This document shows, piece after piece, positions 25,878-35,379 of a stretch of DNA of 64,000 nt (position 1 is its first letter; every line of letters starts with the position of its first letter). The notes beneath the pieces are model-generated. The model was not told the origin of the DNA and ran no database searches. It worked only from the letters and a program-made list of their open reading frames with translations. Position numbers and translations under genes: made by a program. Source of the DNA: Xinfangfangia pollutisoli (lineage in GTDB: Bacteria; Pseudomonadota; Alphaproteobacteria; Rhodobacterales; Rhodobacteraceae); the NCBI RefSeq assembly GCF_020179405.1, contig NZ_JAICBZ010000004.1, forward strand, positions 41,487 to 105,486, in the 5' to 3' direction.

Positions 25878-27572
25878 ATGACCGTCTTGCCGCGTCTTGC
25901 CATGGACGACCCCAGGCCCCGGAAATCGGGTGAAGTCCTTCTGGGTGAGGATTGGGTCTCGCCCGACACGACATCCGAAGAACTGCGCGAGGCGCGGCCG
26001 CGCGGCGGCATCGTCGGGCTGAACCGCAGCCCGCTGGCGCGCAAGATCATCATCTTCAACCTGATGGCCCTGGTGATTCTGGTCGCCGGGGTGCTGTTTC
26101 TGAACCCGTTCCGCGACGGGCTGGTCGGTCTGCGCGAATCCATGCTGGTGCGCGAGGCCGAGCTGATTGCCGAGATCTACGAAGCGAAGCTGCCGCAATC
26201 CGACCCGGGCTTCAGCACGGCCACCCTGCTTGACGAGTTGAAACTGTCGGGCGGGGTCGAGGCGATGATCTTCGATCCCGCAGGCCGGGTCACGGCGCGG
26301 CGCACGGGCCCCGCCGATCGCGACCTGTCGCTGGGCGTCGATTCGCATTCGACGGTGATCACCGATTTCCTGAACGCGGTCTGGGATGGTGTCTCGGGCC
26401 TGCTGACCTTCAGCTCCAACCCGTCCGGCGTGACCGACGGCTCCAGCCTGGCGCATGAGGTGTTTCCCGAGGCGCTGTCCGGCAAGACCGCCTCGCTGAC
26501 CGGGCAGGACACGAATGGCAGCACGCTTTTCGCGGTTGCCACGCCGATCTGGTCCAAGGGCGAGGTGGTGGGCGTGGTTGCCCTGACATCGGCCGCCGGC
26601 GAAATCGACCGTCTGGTGCGGTCGGAACGCGAACAGATCCTGCAGATGTTCCTGGTCGCGATCATGGTCTCGATCGGGCTGAGCCTGGTCCTGGCATCGA
26701 CCATCGCCAATCCGCTGTCCGACCTGGCCGCCGCGGCCGAGATCGGGCGCGACCGCGACAGCCGGCGGGTGGCGCCTGGCCGGGTGCGCATTCCCGACCT
26801 GGCGGCGCGGCCCGACGAGATCGGCCGCCTGTCGGTGGCGATGCGCGGCATGGTGGCGGCGCTGTATGACCGGATCGACGCGAATGAACAATTCGCGGCC
26901 GATGTGGCGCATGAGATCAAGAACCCGCTCGCCTCGCTGCGTTCGGCCGTGGGCAGCCTGCGCTTCGTCAAGAAGGACGAACAGCGCGAGAAGCTGCTGG
27001 ATGTGATCGAACATGACGTGCGCCGGCTGGACCGGCTGGTCAGCGACATCTCGAATGCCTCGCGGCTGGACAGCGAACTGGTCAAGGAAGACGAGGAAGA
27101 GTTCAATCTTCTCAAGACCATCTCGAATCTTGGCCAATATCTGGGCGAGCAGGCGGCCGAGAAGGGCGTGGATTTCATCACCGACCTTCCGGCCGAACCG
27201 ATCGTGATCCGCGGGCTTGAGGCGCGGCTGGCGCAGGTCTTCGTCAACCTGATCACCAATGCGATTTCCTTCTGCGAAGAAGGCGATGCGGTGCGGGTCT
27301 GGGCCCGGCGGCGCGACAATCGGGTGCTGGTCGTGGTGGAAGACACCGGCCCCGGCATCCCCGAACAGGCGCTGACCAAGATCTTCAAGCGCTTCTATTC
27401 CGAACGGCCCTCGGGCGATTTCGGCAATCATTCCGGCCTGGGCCTGGCGATCTCGAAACAGATCATCGAGGCGCATGGCGGGGTGATCTGGGCCGAGAAC
27501 ATCCGCCCGACCGCGGCCGACATCACCTCGGAACCGCTGGGCGCGCGCTTCGTGGTGGGCCTGCCGGTGTGA
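25878..27572 (+). CDS. chvG: Sensor histidine kinase ChvG
   Basis: 564 aa. Two membrane helices (about 59-78 and 250-272) enclose a periplasmic sensor domain; the sequence SLRESMLVREAELIAEIYEAKLPQ is typical of ChvG/ExoS. HAMP region follows, then the HisKA box ADVAHEIKNPLASLRS with phosphorylated H345, an N box VFVNLITNAISF and G boxes DTGPGIP and GLGLAIS. Inner-membrane partner of ChvI. Its stop overlaps the hprK start by four bases, tying the two-component system to the PTS genes. Confidence 0.93.
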   Translation: MTVLPRLAMDDPRPRKSGEVLLGEDWVSPDTTSEELREARPRGGIVGLNRSPLARKIIIFNLMALVILVAGVLFLNPFRDGLVGLRESMLVREAELIAEIYEAKLPQSDPGFSTATLLDELKLSGGVEAMIFDPAGRVTARRTGPADRDLSLGVDSHSTVITDFLNAVWDGVSGLLTFSSNPSGVTDGSSLAHEVFPEALSGKTASLTGQDTNGSTLFAVATPIWSKGEVVGVVALTSAAGEIDRLVRSEREQILQMFLVAIMVSIGLSLVLASTIANPLSDLAAAAEIGRDRDSRRVAPGRVRIPDLAARPDEIGRLSVAMRGMVAALYDRIDANEQFAADVAHEIKNPLASLRSAVGSLRFVKKDEQREKLLDVIEHDVRRLDRLVSDISNASRLDSELVKEDEEEFNLLKTISNLGQYLGEQAAEKGVDFITDLPAEPIVIRGLEARLAQVFVNLITNAISFCEEGDAVRVWARRRDNRVLVVVEDTGPGIPEQALTKIFKRFYSERPSGDFGNHSGLGLAISKQIIEAHGGVIWAENIRPTAADITSEPLGARFVVGLPV

Positions 27573-28120
27573 GCCGGCCCTCTGCCGCGCCGCCGTCCGA
27601 TCGCAATGCGGCTTCGCCAGCCGGGCCGAAGCCCGCCGCCGACCCCGGCCCGGGTGCGGCTGCGGATGCGGGCCTTGCCCGGGTGGCCGGCCACGCTGCG
27701 CAGCCGCTGATCCTGCATGCCAGTTGCATTGCCCTTGCCGATCGGGGCCTGCTGATCCTTGGACCGTCGGGGGCGGGCAAGTCGACCCTGGCGATCCAGA
27801 TGATCGCCCGCGGCGCCCGGCTGGTCTCGGATGACCGCACGGCGGTGACCGCCGAAGCCGGCCGGCTTTGGGCCAGCTGCCCCGCGCCGGCGATCCGCGG
27901 GCTGGTCGAGGCGCGCGGTCTGGGCCTTTTGCGCGCGCCCCTGCAGGATCGCGCCGCTCTGGCCCTGGTGATCGACCTTGGCCAGGACGAAACCGAACGT
28001 CTGCCGCCCCCACGCAGCACTGTGATCGCGCAATGCGAGCTTCCGCTTGTGCTGCGCCCGCAAAATCCCCATCTTGCGGACGCCCTTTGCCTTTATCTTC
28101 AAGGCGGGCGGCAGGAGTAG
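27569..28120 (+). CDS. hprK: HPr kinase/phosphorylase (short alphaproteobacterial form)
   Basis: 183 aa, lacking the N-terminal domain of the Firmicute enzyme as usual in this lineage. Walker [10 protein letters not shown] at residues 65-73, SDDRT at 87-91, and the HprK signature region [13 protein letters not shown] at 109-121. The first 40 residues are Pro/Ala-rich and probably disordered. It phosphorylates Ser46 of HPr with ATP and reverses this. GTG start overlapping chvG by four bases. Together with RapZ, IIA and HPr it forms the regulatory PTS cluster. Confidence 0.92.
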   Translation: MSRPSAAPPSDRNAASPAGPKPAADPGPGAAADAGLARVAGHAAQPLILHASCIALADRGLLILGPSGAGKSTLAIQMIARGARLVSDDRTAVTAEAGRLWASCPAPAIRGLVEARGLGLLRAPLQDRAALALVIDLGQDETERLPPPRSTVIAQCELPLVLRPQNPHLADALCLYLQGGRQE

Positions 28121-28124
28121 GCGC

Positions 28125-29033
28125 ATGGCCGAGCCCGTGCAGGAACATCGTCTCGTACTGGTCACCGGCCCCTCGGGCGCCGGGCGGACCACGGCCATCC
28201 GCGTTTTCGAGGATCTGGGCTTCGAGGGGATCGATAATATCCCGCTCAGCCTGGTGCCGCGGCTTCTGGATGGCGACCCGCTGGGCCGGCCCATCGTGCT
28301 GGGCCTGGATGTGCGCAACCGCGATTTCAACGCCACCGCGCTGATCGAGCTGATCGACAGGCTGACCCGTGACCCGCGCGTGGCGCTGGAGGTCCTGTAT
28401 CTCGACTGTGCCGCGGCCGAGCTGATCCGGCGCTTTTCCGAAACCCGCCGCCGACATCCGCTGGCCCCCGCCGACACGCCCGCGCTGGGGATCGAGCGCG
28501 AGATCGACCTCCTGGCGCCGGTGCGGGTGCGCGCCGATCACCTGATCGACACTTCGGATCTGACGCCGCATGACCTGAAGGCGGAAATCGCGCGCTGGTT
28601 TGCGCCGGATGCCACTGGTCGGCTGGCGGTCTCGGTGCAAAGCTTCAGCTACAAGCGCGGCGTGCCGCGCGGGGTCGACATGATCTTCGACTGCCGCTTC
28701 CTGTCGAATCCCCATTGGGAGCCGGCGCTGCGGGCGCTGGACGGGCGCGATGCGCCGATCGCGGCCTTTGTCCGGGCCGATCCGCGATTCTCGGAATTCT
28801 TCCAGAAATTGCAGGACCTGCTGCTGTTTCTGCTTCCGGCACATCTGGAAGAGGGCAAGGCGCATCTTTCCATCGGCTTTGGCTGTACCGGAGGGCAACA
28901 CCGCAGCGTCGCTGTAGCGGAAATGGTCGGTGCAGCCCTTGCAGAGGCCGGCTGGCCAGTGTCAAAACGGCACAGGGAACTGGAACGCAAGGCCGCCGTC
29001 ACGGCCCCAGCTGGCAAGGTGTCTGTCGCGTGA
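28125..29033 (+). CDS. rapZ: RapZ / YvcJ-family nucleotide-binding protein
   Basis: 302 aa. P-loop-containing N-terminal domain, then a C-terminal domain with [25 protein letters not shown] and the late [17 protein letters not shown] motif diagnostic of the family. The Walker A reads GPSGAGRTT (residues 15-23): the usual Lys is Arg21. RapZ in enterobacteria is an RNA adaptor for glucosamine-6-phosphate control; function in alphaproteobacteria is less clear. AGGAG at 28113-28117 supports the ATG. Overlaps the IIA gene by four bases. Confidence 0.93.
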   Translation: MAEPVQEHRLVLVTGPSGAGRTTAIRVFEDLGFEGIDNIPLSLVPRLLDGDPLGRPIVLGLDVRNRDFNATALIELIDRLTRDPRVALEVLYLDCAAAELIRRFSETRRRHPLAPADTPALGIEREIDLLAPVRVRADHLIDTSDLTPHDLKAEIARWFAPDATGRLAVSVQSFSYKRGVPRGVDMIFDCRFLSNPHWEPALRALDGRDAPIAAFVRADPRFSEFFQKLQDLLLFLLPAHLEEGKAHLSIGFGCTGGQHRSVAVAEMVGAALAEAGWPVSKRHRELERKAAVTAPAGKVSVA

Positions 29034-29425
29034 TCGGAATCGTCATCGTCGCCCACGGGGGCCTGGCGCGGGAATATCTTTCCGCCGTCGAGCATGTGGT
29101 GGGCAAGCAGGCGGGGATGCGTGCGATCACCATCGAGGATGATCACGACCGCGCCGCCAAACAGGCTGAAATCAGCGCCGCGGCGGATTCGGTCGATACC
29201 GGCCGTGGCGTCGTGGTGGTGACCGACATGTTCGGCGGCAGCCCGGCGAATCTGTCTCTGCCGGCCTGCGGCAAGGGGGGGCGCCGGATTCTGTACGGCG
29301 CGAATCTTCCGATGCTGATCAAGCTGGCCAAATCGCGTGAGCTGGACCTTCCCGAAGCCGTCTCGGCCGCGCTGGATGCCGGCCGCAAATACATAAACAG
29401 CCTCGACCTTGGGGGCGGGGCCTGA
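29030..29425 (+). CDS. PTS EIIA component, mannose/fructose family (regulatory PTS)
   Basis: 131 aa EIIA-Man fold. N-terminal [13 protein letters not shown] places the phosphorylated His at residue 9; the conserved [15 protein letters not shown] follows near 61-75. No IIB, IIC or IID genes are present, so it should act as a regulatory phosphocarrier rather than in sugar uptake. GTG start in the GTGA overlap with rapZ. HPr follows 20 bases later. Confidence 0.92.
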   Translation: MIGIVIVAHGGLAREYLSAVEHVVGKQAGMRAITIEDDHDRAAKQAEISAAADSVDTGRGVVVVTDMFGGSPANLSLPACGKGGRRILYGANLPMLIKLAKSRELDLPEAVSAALDAGRKYINSLDLGGGA

Positions 29426-29445
29426 ACGGGGGACGGTCGGGAAGC

Positions 29446-29715
29446 ATGACCAGCCGCAGCCTGCGCATCGTCAATGAAAAGGGCCTGCATGCGCGGGCCA
29501 GCGCGAAATTCGTGGAAGTGGTCGAGGCGCATGATGCGCGCGCCACTGTGGCGAAGGACGGAATGGAAGTGTCCGGCGATTCGATCATGGGGCTTCTGAT
29601 GCTGGCCGCCTCGCGCGGGACGTCGATTGACGTGACGACATCGGGCGCCGAGGCGGCGAAACTTGCCGATGCGCTGGAGGCGCTTGTTGCGGCCCGCTTC
29701 GGAGAAGACTATTGA
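29446..29715 (+). CDS. ptsH: Phosphocarrier protein HPr
   Basis: 89 aa. The active site GLHARAS places the EI-dependent phosphorylation at H15, and the VSGDSIMGLLML helix carries Ser46, the target of HprK. All residues needed for both phosphorylations are present. Enzyme I (ptsP/ptsI) is not in the window and must be elsewhere. Confidence 0.95.
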   Translation: MTSRSLRIVNEKGLHARASAKFVEVVEAHDARATVAKDGMEVSGDSIMGLLMLAASRGTSIDVTTSGAEAAKLADALEALVAARFGEDY

Positions 29716-29755
29716 GCGCTGAAGCCCCTGCCGCCCCTGCGGTGGGCGCGCAGAC

Positions 29756-30646
29756 GTGGGGACACCGGCTCTCGTGACCGAACACGGCCAGATCGCTGCT
29801 CAGGTGCGGCCTGCCAGCCCGGCCGACCGGCGCTATGACATGCGCCGCCTCAGCTATGCCGGCACGTTCAAGAACCCGTTCAAGGCCGGAACGATCCGGG
29901 CGATCGAATGGCTGACGGCCAAGGTGCAGCTGCTGCGGCTGATCCGGGCGTTCGAAAAGTCGGGGGCGCCGCACGGCGCGCCGTTCTGGCCCAAGGCGAT
30001 CAAGCATATGGGCATCCGCATCGACACGCCGGCCGAGGAGATCGCCCGGATTCCAGCGACCGGCCCGCTTGTGGTGGTGGCGAACCACCCGTCGGGGCTG
30101 GTCGATGGCATGGTCATGGCCGAGATGATCAACCGGGTCCGGTCGGATTTCAAGATTCTGACCCGAAGCCTGCTGACCGGCATCCCCGAGGTCGAGGAAT
30201 TCATGATTCCCGTCCCCTTCCCGCATGAGGACAATGCCCGCGAACTGGGCCTGCAGATGCGGCAAGAGACGATGGCGCATCTGAAGGCGGGCGGGACGAT
30301 CATCCTGTTCCCGGCCGGCAAGGTGGCCATGTCGGAAGGCTGGTGGGGCCCGGCGGTGGAAGGCGAATGGAACGTCTTCACCCACAAGATCGTCAAATCC
30401 TCGGGTGCGACGATCCTGCCGATCTATTTCCCCGGCCAGAATTCCCGCGCTTTCCAGATCGCCAACCAGCTTTCTGACACCATCCGCCAGGGCCTGCTGC
30501 TGTATGAAATCAAGCGCAGCCTGTTCAAGCCGACCCGCCCGGTGATCGGCCAGCCGATCCCGGCCAGCGAGTTGGCGAAATGGGAGGGCAACCCGCGCGG
30601 TTTCCTGGCCTGGCTGCGCGAGCATACGCTGGCGCTTCGGAAATAA
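29756..30646 (+). CDS. Lysophospholipid acyltransferase-family protein (PlsC-like)
   Basis: About 296 aa; start uncertain because GTG codons at 29756 and 29774 are both possible and neither has a strong ribosome site. The acyltransferase motifs are NHPSGLVDG (a variant of NHxxxxD, in VVVANHPSGLVDGMV) and FPAGKVA (variant of the FPEG block), followed by GATILPIYFPGQNSR. Such enzymes acylate lysophospholipids, glycerophosphate or ornithine lipids at the membrane; the acceptor is unknown. Follows HPr by 40 bases and may be co-transcribed. Confidence 0.8.
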   Translation: MGTPALVTEHGQIAAQVRPASPADRRYDMRRLSYAGTFKNPFKAGTIRAIEWLTAKVQLLRLIRAFEKSGAPHGAPFWPKAIKHMGIRIDTPAEEIARIPATGPLVVVANHPSGLVDGMVMAEMINRVRSDFKILTRSLLTGIPEVEEFMIPVPFPHEDNARELGLQMRQETMAHLKAGGTIILFPAGKVAMSEGWWGPAVEGEWNVFTHKIVKSSGATILPIYFPGQNSRAFQIANQLSDTIRQGLLLYEIKRSLFKPTRPVIGQPIPASELAKWEGNPRGFLAWLREHTLALRK

Positions 30647-30687
30647 CCCTTCACGGTCGAGGTCGCCTTCTGCGCGGCGCGCCCGCG

Positions 30688-31563
30688 CTAGCGGGTCGGC
30701 ACTGGCACCTCGCCACGATAATCGTAGAAGCCGCGCTGGGTCTTGCGGCCCAGCCAGCCCGCCTCGACATATTTCGTCAGCAAGGGGCAGGGCCGGTATT
30801 TCGTATCGGCCAGCCCGTCATACAGCACGTTCATGATCGCAAGGCAGGTGTCCAGCCCGATGAAATCGGCCAGTTCCAGCGGCCCCATCGGATGGTTGGC
30901 GCCCAGCTTCAGCGCCGTGTCGATCGACTGCACATTCCCCACGCCTTCATACAGCGTATAGACCGCCTCGTTGATCATCGGAATCAGGATGCGGTTGACG
31001 ATGAAGGCCGGGAAATCCTCGGACGAGGACGCCGTCTTGCCCAGCTTTTCCACCACGCCCTTCAGCGCCTCATAGGTCGGCTTGTCGGTGGCGATGCCGC
31101 GGATCAGCTCGACCAGCTGCATCACCGGCACCGGGTTCATGAAATGGAAGCCCATGAACTTTTCCGGCCGGTCGGTGCGGCTGGCCAGCCGGGTGATCGA
31201 GATCGACGAGGTGTTCGAGGTCAGGATCGTTTCGGGTTTCAGATGCGGCAGGATGCCGTCGAAGATCTTCTGCTTGACGGTTTCGTTTTCGGTCGCGGCC
31301 TCGATCACCAGGTCGCTGGGCCCCAGTTCGGCCAGGACCGGCGTGGTGCGGATCCGCGCCAGCGCCGCTGCCTTGTCCTCGGCCGAGACCTTGCCGCGCG
31401 ACACCTGCCGCTCAAGGTTCTTGTCCACCGTCGCGAGCGCCTTCTGCAGGCTGTCGGGATTGATGTCGTTCAGCAGCACGTCATAGCCTGCCAGCGCGAA
31501 GACATGCGCGATGCCATTGCCCATCTGGCCTGCCCCAATGATCCCGACCGTCCGGATAGTCAT
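30688..31563 (-). CDS. hbd: 3-hydroxybutyryl-CoA dehydrogenase
   Basis: 291 aa. Rossmann NAD motif GIIGAGQMGNGIAHVFALAGYDV at residues 7-29, the signature GFHFMNPVPVMQLVE with catalytic His and the helical C-terminal domain with GRKTQRGFYDY. It interconverts 3-hydroxybutyryl-CoA and acetoacetyl-CoA in fatty-acid or polyhydroxybutyrate-related metabolism. ATG at 31563 gives the normal N-terminus; the open frame extends 30 codons upstream without support. Electron-transfer flavoprotein genes lie nearby, in keeping with acyl-CoA oxidation. Confidence 0.93.
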   Translation of the reverse strand: MTIRTVGIIGAGQMGNGIAHVFALAGYDVLLNDINPDSLQKALATVDKNLERQVSRGKVSAEDKAAALARIRTTPVLAELGPSDLVIEAATENETVKQKIFDGILPHLKPETILTSNTSSISITRLASRTDRPEKFMGFHFMNPVPVMQLVELIRGIATDKPTYEALKGVVEKLGKTASSSEDFPAFIVNRILIPMINEAVYTLYEGVGNVQSIDTALKLGANHPMGPLELADFIGLDTCLAIMNVLYDGLADTKYRPCPLLTKYVEAGWLGRKTQRGFYDYRGEVPVPTR

Positions 31564-31729
31564 CACGCCGCACTCCATGCTGTCTTGCGGCGAAACCATA
31601 CGGGGGCAACGGGGGCAGGGCAAGGATGGCAAATCCCCGCGCCTTCGATACAAATGCCGCAGCTTAGGCCTTTGGAAAGGCCCTTTGCGCTAGTCTGCCC
31701 CCGGGTGTGAGACGACAAGGGTGCAAGGG

Positions 31730-32551
31730 ATGGCTTTCGTTCAGCCGAGCGATGGGGCGCTTAACTATTTTCTCTGTCATTATGGCCGATCCCGGCTGAC
31801 CTATCGCGGGCCAAGACGGGATCTCAGCGGCGAATATCTGGCGGTGCTGGGCGGAACGGAAACCTATGGCCGCTTCGTCATGGCGCCCTATGCCGCGCTG
31901 GTCGAGGAACGGCTGGGCATTCCGGTGGCCAATCTGGGCTGCCAGAATGCCGGGCCCGATGTCTATCTGTGCGATCGCGGCGCGATGGAGGTTGCGGCGG
32001 GTGCGCGGGTTGCGGTGCTGCAGGTCATGGGGGCGCAGAACCTGACCAACCGCTATTACACGGTGCATCCGCGCCGCAATGACCGGTTCGTCGCCGCGAC
32101 GCCGCTGCTGCGGTCGATGTATCGCGAGGTGGATTTCACCGAATTCCACTTCACCCGCCACCTGATCAGCGCGCTTTGGGCGCTGGGGGAAGAGCGGTTT
32201 GCCCCGATCCGGGCCGAGCTGAAGCTGCTTTGGGTGGAACGGATGATCGCGATCCTGGCCCGTCTGCCGAAGCGCAGCATCCTGTTCTGGACCGCGGATC
32301 ACCCGCCGCCCGAGGGGGATGCCGGCCCCGAGATCCAGCCGATGTTCGTCGACCGCGCGATGATCGAGGTGCTGAAGCCGCATGCTTCGGCCTATGTCGA
32401 ACATGTGGTCACCCCGGCTGCCCGGGCCGAGGGGCTTAGCGCGATGCGCTTTCTGCCGCAGGAAGAGCCCGCGGCCGAGGGGTTGCCCGGGGCCGCGGTG
32501 CATCAGGAAGCGGCCGATCGGCTGATGCCGCTGGTCGAGCGGCTGCTTTGA
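31730..32551 (+). CDS. DUF6473-type conserved protein
   Basis: 273 aa, no signal peptide or membrane helices. Conserved features are YRGPRRDL near the N-terminus, a VLGGTETYGRFV segment resembling the nucleophile strand of SGNH-like hydrolases, NLGCQNAGPD and a late DHPPPEGD. I believe it belongs to a family named DUF6473, common in Rhodobacterales, with no established activity. Start at the ATG with AAGGG eight bases upstream (31717-31721). Divergent from hbd. Confidence 0.7.
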   Translation: MAFVQPSDGALNYFLCHYGRSRLTYRGPRRDLSGEYLAVLGGTETYGRFVMAPYAALVEERLGIPVANLGCQNAGPDVYLCDRGAMEVAAGARVAVLQVMGAQNLTNRYYTVHPRRNDRFVAATPLLRSMYREVDFTEFHFTRHLISALWALGEERFAPIRAELKLLWVERMIAILARLPKRSILFWTADHPPPEGDAGPEIQPMFVDRAMIEVLKPHASAYVEHVVTPAARAEGLSAMRFLPQEEPAAEGLPGAAVHQEAADRLMPLVERLL

Positions 32552-32558
32552 ACGGAAA

Positions 32559-32580
32559 AGGGCGCCCCGGGGGGCGCCCT
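32559..32580. terminator. Terminator between convergent DUF6473-type gene and etfA
   Basis: AGGGCGCCCC (32559-32568) and GGGGCGCCCT (32571-32580) form a near-perfect stem. On the minus strand it is followed by TTTTCCGTT, so it most likely ends the etfBA transcript; on the plus strand it follows eight bases after the stop. Confidence 0.65.
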
Positions 32581-32641
32581 GTCGACCGGCACGGCGCCTG
32601 CGCGCCTGACGATCAGATTGCAGAGACCGGGGCTTGCCCGC

Positions 32642-33553
32642 TTACAGCTTGGCGGTCAGTTCCGGCACCAGCGTGAACAGATCGCCCACCAGGCCGTAAT
32701 CGGCGACCTGGAAGATCGGCGCCTCTTCGTCCTTGTTGATCGCGACGATGACCTTGGAATCCTTCATCCCCGCCAGATGCTGGATCGCGCCCGAGATGCC
32801 GACCGCCACATAAAGCTGCGGCGCCACGACCTTGCCGGTCTGCCCGACCTGCCAGTCGTTCGGCGCATAGCCCGAATCGACCGCCGCCCGCGACGCGCCC
32901 ACCGCGGCGCCCAGCTTGTCGGCCAGGGCCTCGATCACCGCGAAGGATTCCTTCGAGCCGACGCCACGGCCGCCCGACACCACGATCTTCGCGCTGGTCA
33001 GGTCCGGCCGGTCGCTTGCCGCCACCTTGTCCTCGATCCAGTTCGACAGATCGGAAGCCTTGGCCCCCACCGTCTCGACCGAGGCCGCGCCGCCGGTGCC
33101 CGCTGCCGCGAAAGCCGCGGTGCGCACCGAGAAGACCTTCGTCGCATCGGCGGATTTCACCGTCTGGATCGCGTTGCCGGCATAGATCGGGCGTTCGAAC
33201 GTGTCGGCATCGACCACCGCGGTCACATCCGAGATCACCATCACGTCCAGGAGCGCCGCCACGCGGGGCAGCACATTCTTGGCAAACGCCGTCGCCGCGC
33301 CGGCGATATGGCTGTAATCGCCCGCCAGCGACACGATCAGATCGGCCAGCGGCTCGGCCAGGCCATGGCCCGCATCCTCGGCATGCAGCACCTTGGCCAC
33401 GCCGGCCAGGCCCGCCGCCTCGGTTGCCGCCGCCGCGGGGCCCGCGACCAGCACGGTGACCGGGCCCAGGCCCGCCACCGCCGTCAGCGCCTTGGCCAGC
33501 TGGTCGGTCGCCAGTTCGGCGCCGTTCACATCTGCCAGAAGAAGAACCGCCAT
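32642..33553 (-). CDS. etfA: Electron transfer flavoprotein alpha subunit
   Basis: 303 aa. The alpha/beta N-terminal domain ([21 protein letters not shown]) is followed by the FAD-binding C-terminal domain with [14 protein letters not shown] and [25 protein letters not shown], ending in [29 protein letters not shown]. With EtfB it takes electrons from acyl-CoA and dimethylglycine-type dehydrogenases to ETF:quinone oxidoreductase. The ATG overlaps the etfB stop (TGATG); an in-frame GTG lies one codon earlier. Confidence 0.95.
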   Translation of the reverse strand: MAVLLLADVNGAELATDQLAKALTAVAGLGPVTVLVAGPAAAATEAAGLAGVAKVLHAEDAGHGLAEPLADLIVSLAGDYSHIAGAATAFAKNVLPRVAALLDVMVISDVTAVVDADTFERPIYAGNAIQTVKSADATKVFSVRTAAFAAAGTGGAASVETVGAKASDLSNWIEDKVAASDRPDLTSAKIVVSGGRGVGSKESFAVIEALADKLGAAVGASRAAVDSGYAPNDWQVGQTGKVVAPQLYVAVGISGAIQHLAGMKDSKVIVAINKDEEAPIFQVADYGLVGDLFTLVPELTAKL

Positions 33554-34314
33554 CACAGAACCCCCGCTTCGTCTTTCAGCTTCGCGATCAGCTCGTCCAC
33601 CGAGCCGACCTTCACCCCGGCCTTGCGGCCCGCGGGTTCCGAGGTCTTCACCACCGACAGGCGCGGCGCAACATCGACGCCGTAATCGGCCGGCGTCTTG
33701 GCAGCCAGGGGCTTGGCCTTGGCCTTCATGATGTTCGGCAGCGAGGCATAGCGCGGCTCGTTCAGCCGCAGGTCGACGGTGACGATGGCCGGCAGCTTGA
33801 CCGAGATCGTCTGCAGGCCGCCATCCACCTCGCGGGTGACCGTGGCCTTGTCGCCTTCGACCGCCAGCTCGCTGGCAAAGGTCGCCTGCGCCCAGCCCAG
33901 AAGCGCCGCCAGCATCTGGCCGGTGGCGTTCATGTCATTGTCGATCGCCTGCTTGCCGCACAGAACCAGGCCCGGCGCCTCTTCCTTGACCACGCCGGCC
34001 AGCAGCTTTGCCACGGCCAGCGGTTCGATGTCCTGATGCACATCCGCGGTGGCTTCGATCAGGATCGCCCGGTCGGCGCCCATCGCCAGCGCATTGCGCA
34101 GGGTTTCCTGCGCCTGCTTGACGCCGATCGACACCACGACGACCTCGGTCGCGATGCCCTTTTCCTTCAGGCGGATCGCCTCTTCCACCGCGATCTCGTC
34201 GAACGGGTTCATCGACATCTTCACATTCGCAAGATCGACGCCGCTCCCGTCCGCCTTCACGCGAACCTTCACGTTGTAGTCGATCACACGTTTGACAGGT
34301 ACAAGGACCTTCAT
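33553..34314 (-). CDS. etfB: Electron transfer flavoprotein beta subunit
   Basis: 253 aa. [20 protein letters not shown] start, the AMP-binding region and the ETF-beta signature area [24 protein letters not shown] near residues 180-200, all as in group I ETFs. Forms a heterodimer with EtfA, encoded immediately downstream with a one-base overlap. The FAD demethylase at 8.3 kb is of a type that commonly donates to ETF, so the two may be functionally linked. Confidence 0.95.
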   Translation of the reverse strand: MKVLVPVKRVIDYNVKVRVKADGSGVDLANVKMSMNPFDEIAVEEAIRLKEKGIATEVVVVSIGVKQAQETLRNALAMGADRAILIEATADVHQDIEPLAVAKLLAGVVKEEAPGLVLCGKQAIDNDMNATGQMLAALLGWAQATFASELAVEGDKATVTREVDGGLQTISVKLPAIVTVDLRLNEPRYASLPNIMKAKAKPLAAKTPADYGVDVAPRLSVVKTSEPAGRKAGVKVGSVDELIAKLKDEAGVL

Positions 34315-34452
34315 CGGTGCATATCTCCACTGAAAGGGGGCCTTGCGGCCCCGGCCAAGCTCTCTGCAAGGGGTGTTAGCCTGTCAGCGGCGGCATGGAC
34401 AGAGGAAATGCGACGGAATTCCGCGCCCCGACGTCGCGTTTTGGCTTTGGTT

Positions 34453-35034
34453 TCAGGCCTTGGGGCGGGTCAGTCCGGGCACCCACAGCACATCGGCGCG
34501 GCCATCGTCATTGGCGATCCGGCCGGCGACGAAGAACCAGTCCGACAGGCGGTTCAGGTAGCGCACGGCCTCGGGGTTCACGTCTTCGGCGGCGGCAAGT
34601 TCCACCACCAGACGTTCGGCCCGCCGGCAGACGGTGCGGCACAGATGCAGCTGCGCGGCCAGCGCCGAGCCGCCGGGCAGGATGAAGCTGCGCAGGGGCG
34701 TGAGCCGGGCATTCATCGCGTCGATTTCCTGCTCCAGCCGGTCGACCTGCGGCGCGATCATCCGCAGGGGCGTGTAGGTCAGGGTCGCATCCAGATGGCG
34801 GTCGGGCGTGCAAAGATCGGCGCCCAGATCGAACAGATCGTTCGAGATCCGGGCCAGCGCCTCATCCATCTCGGCCCGGGCATGCAGGCGCGCCAGGCCC
34901 ACGGTCGCGTTGGTTTCGTCGACCGTGCCATAGGCATTGACCCGCGCGTCATGTTTCGGCACCCGGGTGCCATTGCCCAGCGCGGTTTCGCCCTTGTCGC
35001 CGGTGCGGGTGTAGATCTTCGACAGAACGACCAT
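34453..35034 (-). CDS. pduO: PduO-type ATP:cob(I)alamin adenosyltransferase
   Basis: 193 aa. N-terminal YTRTGDKGETALGNGTRVPKHD binds ATP; the helical bundle carries RLEQEIDAMN, FILPGGS, AAQLHLCRTVCRRAERLVVEL and the terminal RYLNRLSDWFFVAGR, all hallmark motifs. It transfers adenosine from ATP to cob(I)alamin, giving coenzyme B12. Belongs functionally with cbiB at 21.7 kb. In the minus-strand series HIG1 protein - adenosyltransferase, two bases after the stop of the former. Confidence 0.93.
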   Translation of the reverse strand: MVVLSKIYTRTGDKGETALGNGTRVPKHDARVNAYGTVDETNATVGLARLHARAEMDEALARISNDLFDLGADLCTPDRHLDATLTYTPLRMIAPQVDRLEQEIDAMNARLTPLRSFILPGGSALAAQLHLCRTVCRRAERLVVELAAAEDVNPEAVRYLNRLSDWFFVAGRIANDDGRADVLWVPGLTRPKA

Positions 35035-35036
35035 GG

Positions 35037-35243
35037 TCAGCCTTTCGAGCGCAGCCAGGCGAAGGCCACGATGACCACGACGGCGATGAATTGGGCGTAA
35101 AGCCGCCAGCGCATGATCCGGTTGCCATTGCGCCGGTTGAACTCGCCGCCGCGCGCGAATGTGCCGATGCCGAAGATCAGGATGGCCGCGACGACCAGCA
35201 CAAGGGCGGTCGCAACCAGGAACAGGGGATCGTGCAGCAGCAT
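35037..35243 (-). CDS. HIG1-domain twin-transmembrane protein
   Basis: 68 aa with two membrane helices (about residues 6-26 and 50-64) separated by the conserved basic loop RGGEFNRRNGNRIMRWRL, the HIG_1_N signature. Bacterial members occur with respiratory complexes; a role with cytochrome oxidase is suggested by eukaryotic Rcf1. The GGAGG five to six bases before the ATG at 35243 sets the start, and the longer upstream frame, which crosses the palindromic repeats, is rejected. Confidence 0.88.
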   Translation of the reverse strand: MLLHDPLFLVATALVLVVAAILIFGIGTFARGGEFNRRNGNRIMRWRLYAQFIAVVVIVAFAWLRSKG

Positions 35244-35327
35244 GGCAGCCTCCTGAGGGGATGGTCCGGATTTTACGGCAGGCCGCGCCGAAAGCGAAGC
35301 GCGAAAGCGGAACGGCCGAAGGGGGGC

Positions 35328-35373
35328 GCCGATTTTCGACGAAAATCGGCTGCGGAAATCCGGGGATTTCCGC
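35328..35373. repeat. Family B tandem palindromes (two)
   Basis: GCCGATTTTCG (35328-35338) and CGAAAATCGGC (35340-35350) form a perfect dyad around one A. GCGGAAATCC (35352-35361) and GGATTTCCGC (35364-35373) form a second around GG. Located between co-directional minus-strand genes, seven bases after the SDR stop, so it may end or stabilise the SDR mRNA. Confidence 0.75.
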
Positions 35374-35379
35374 CCGCGC

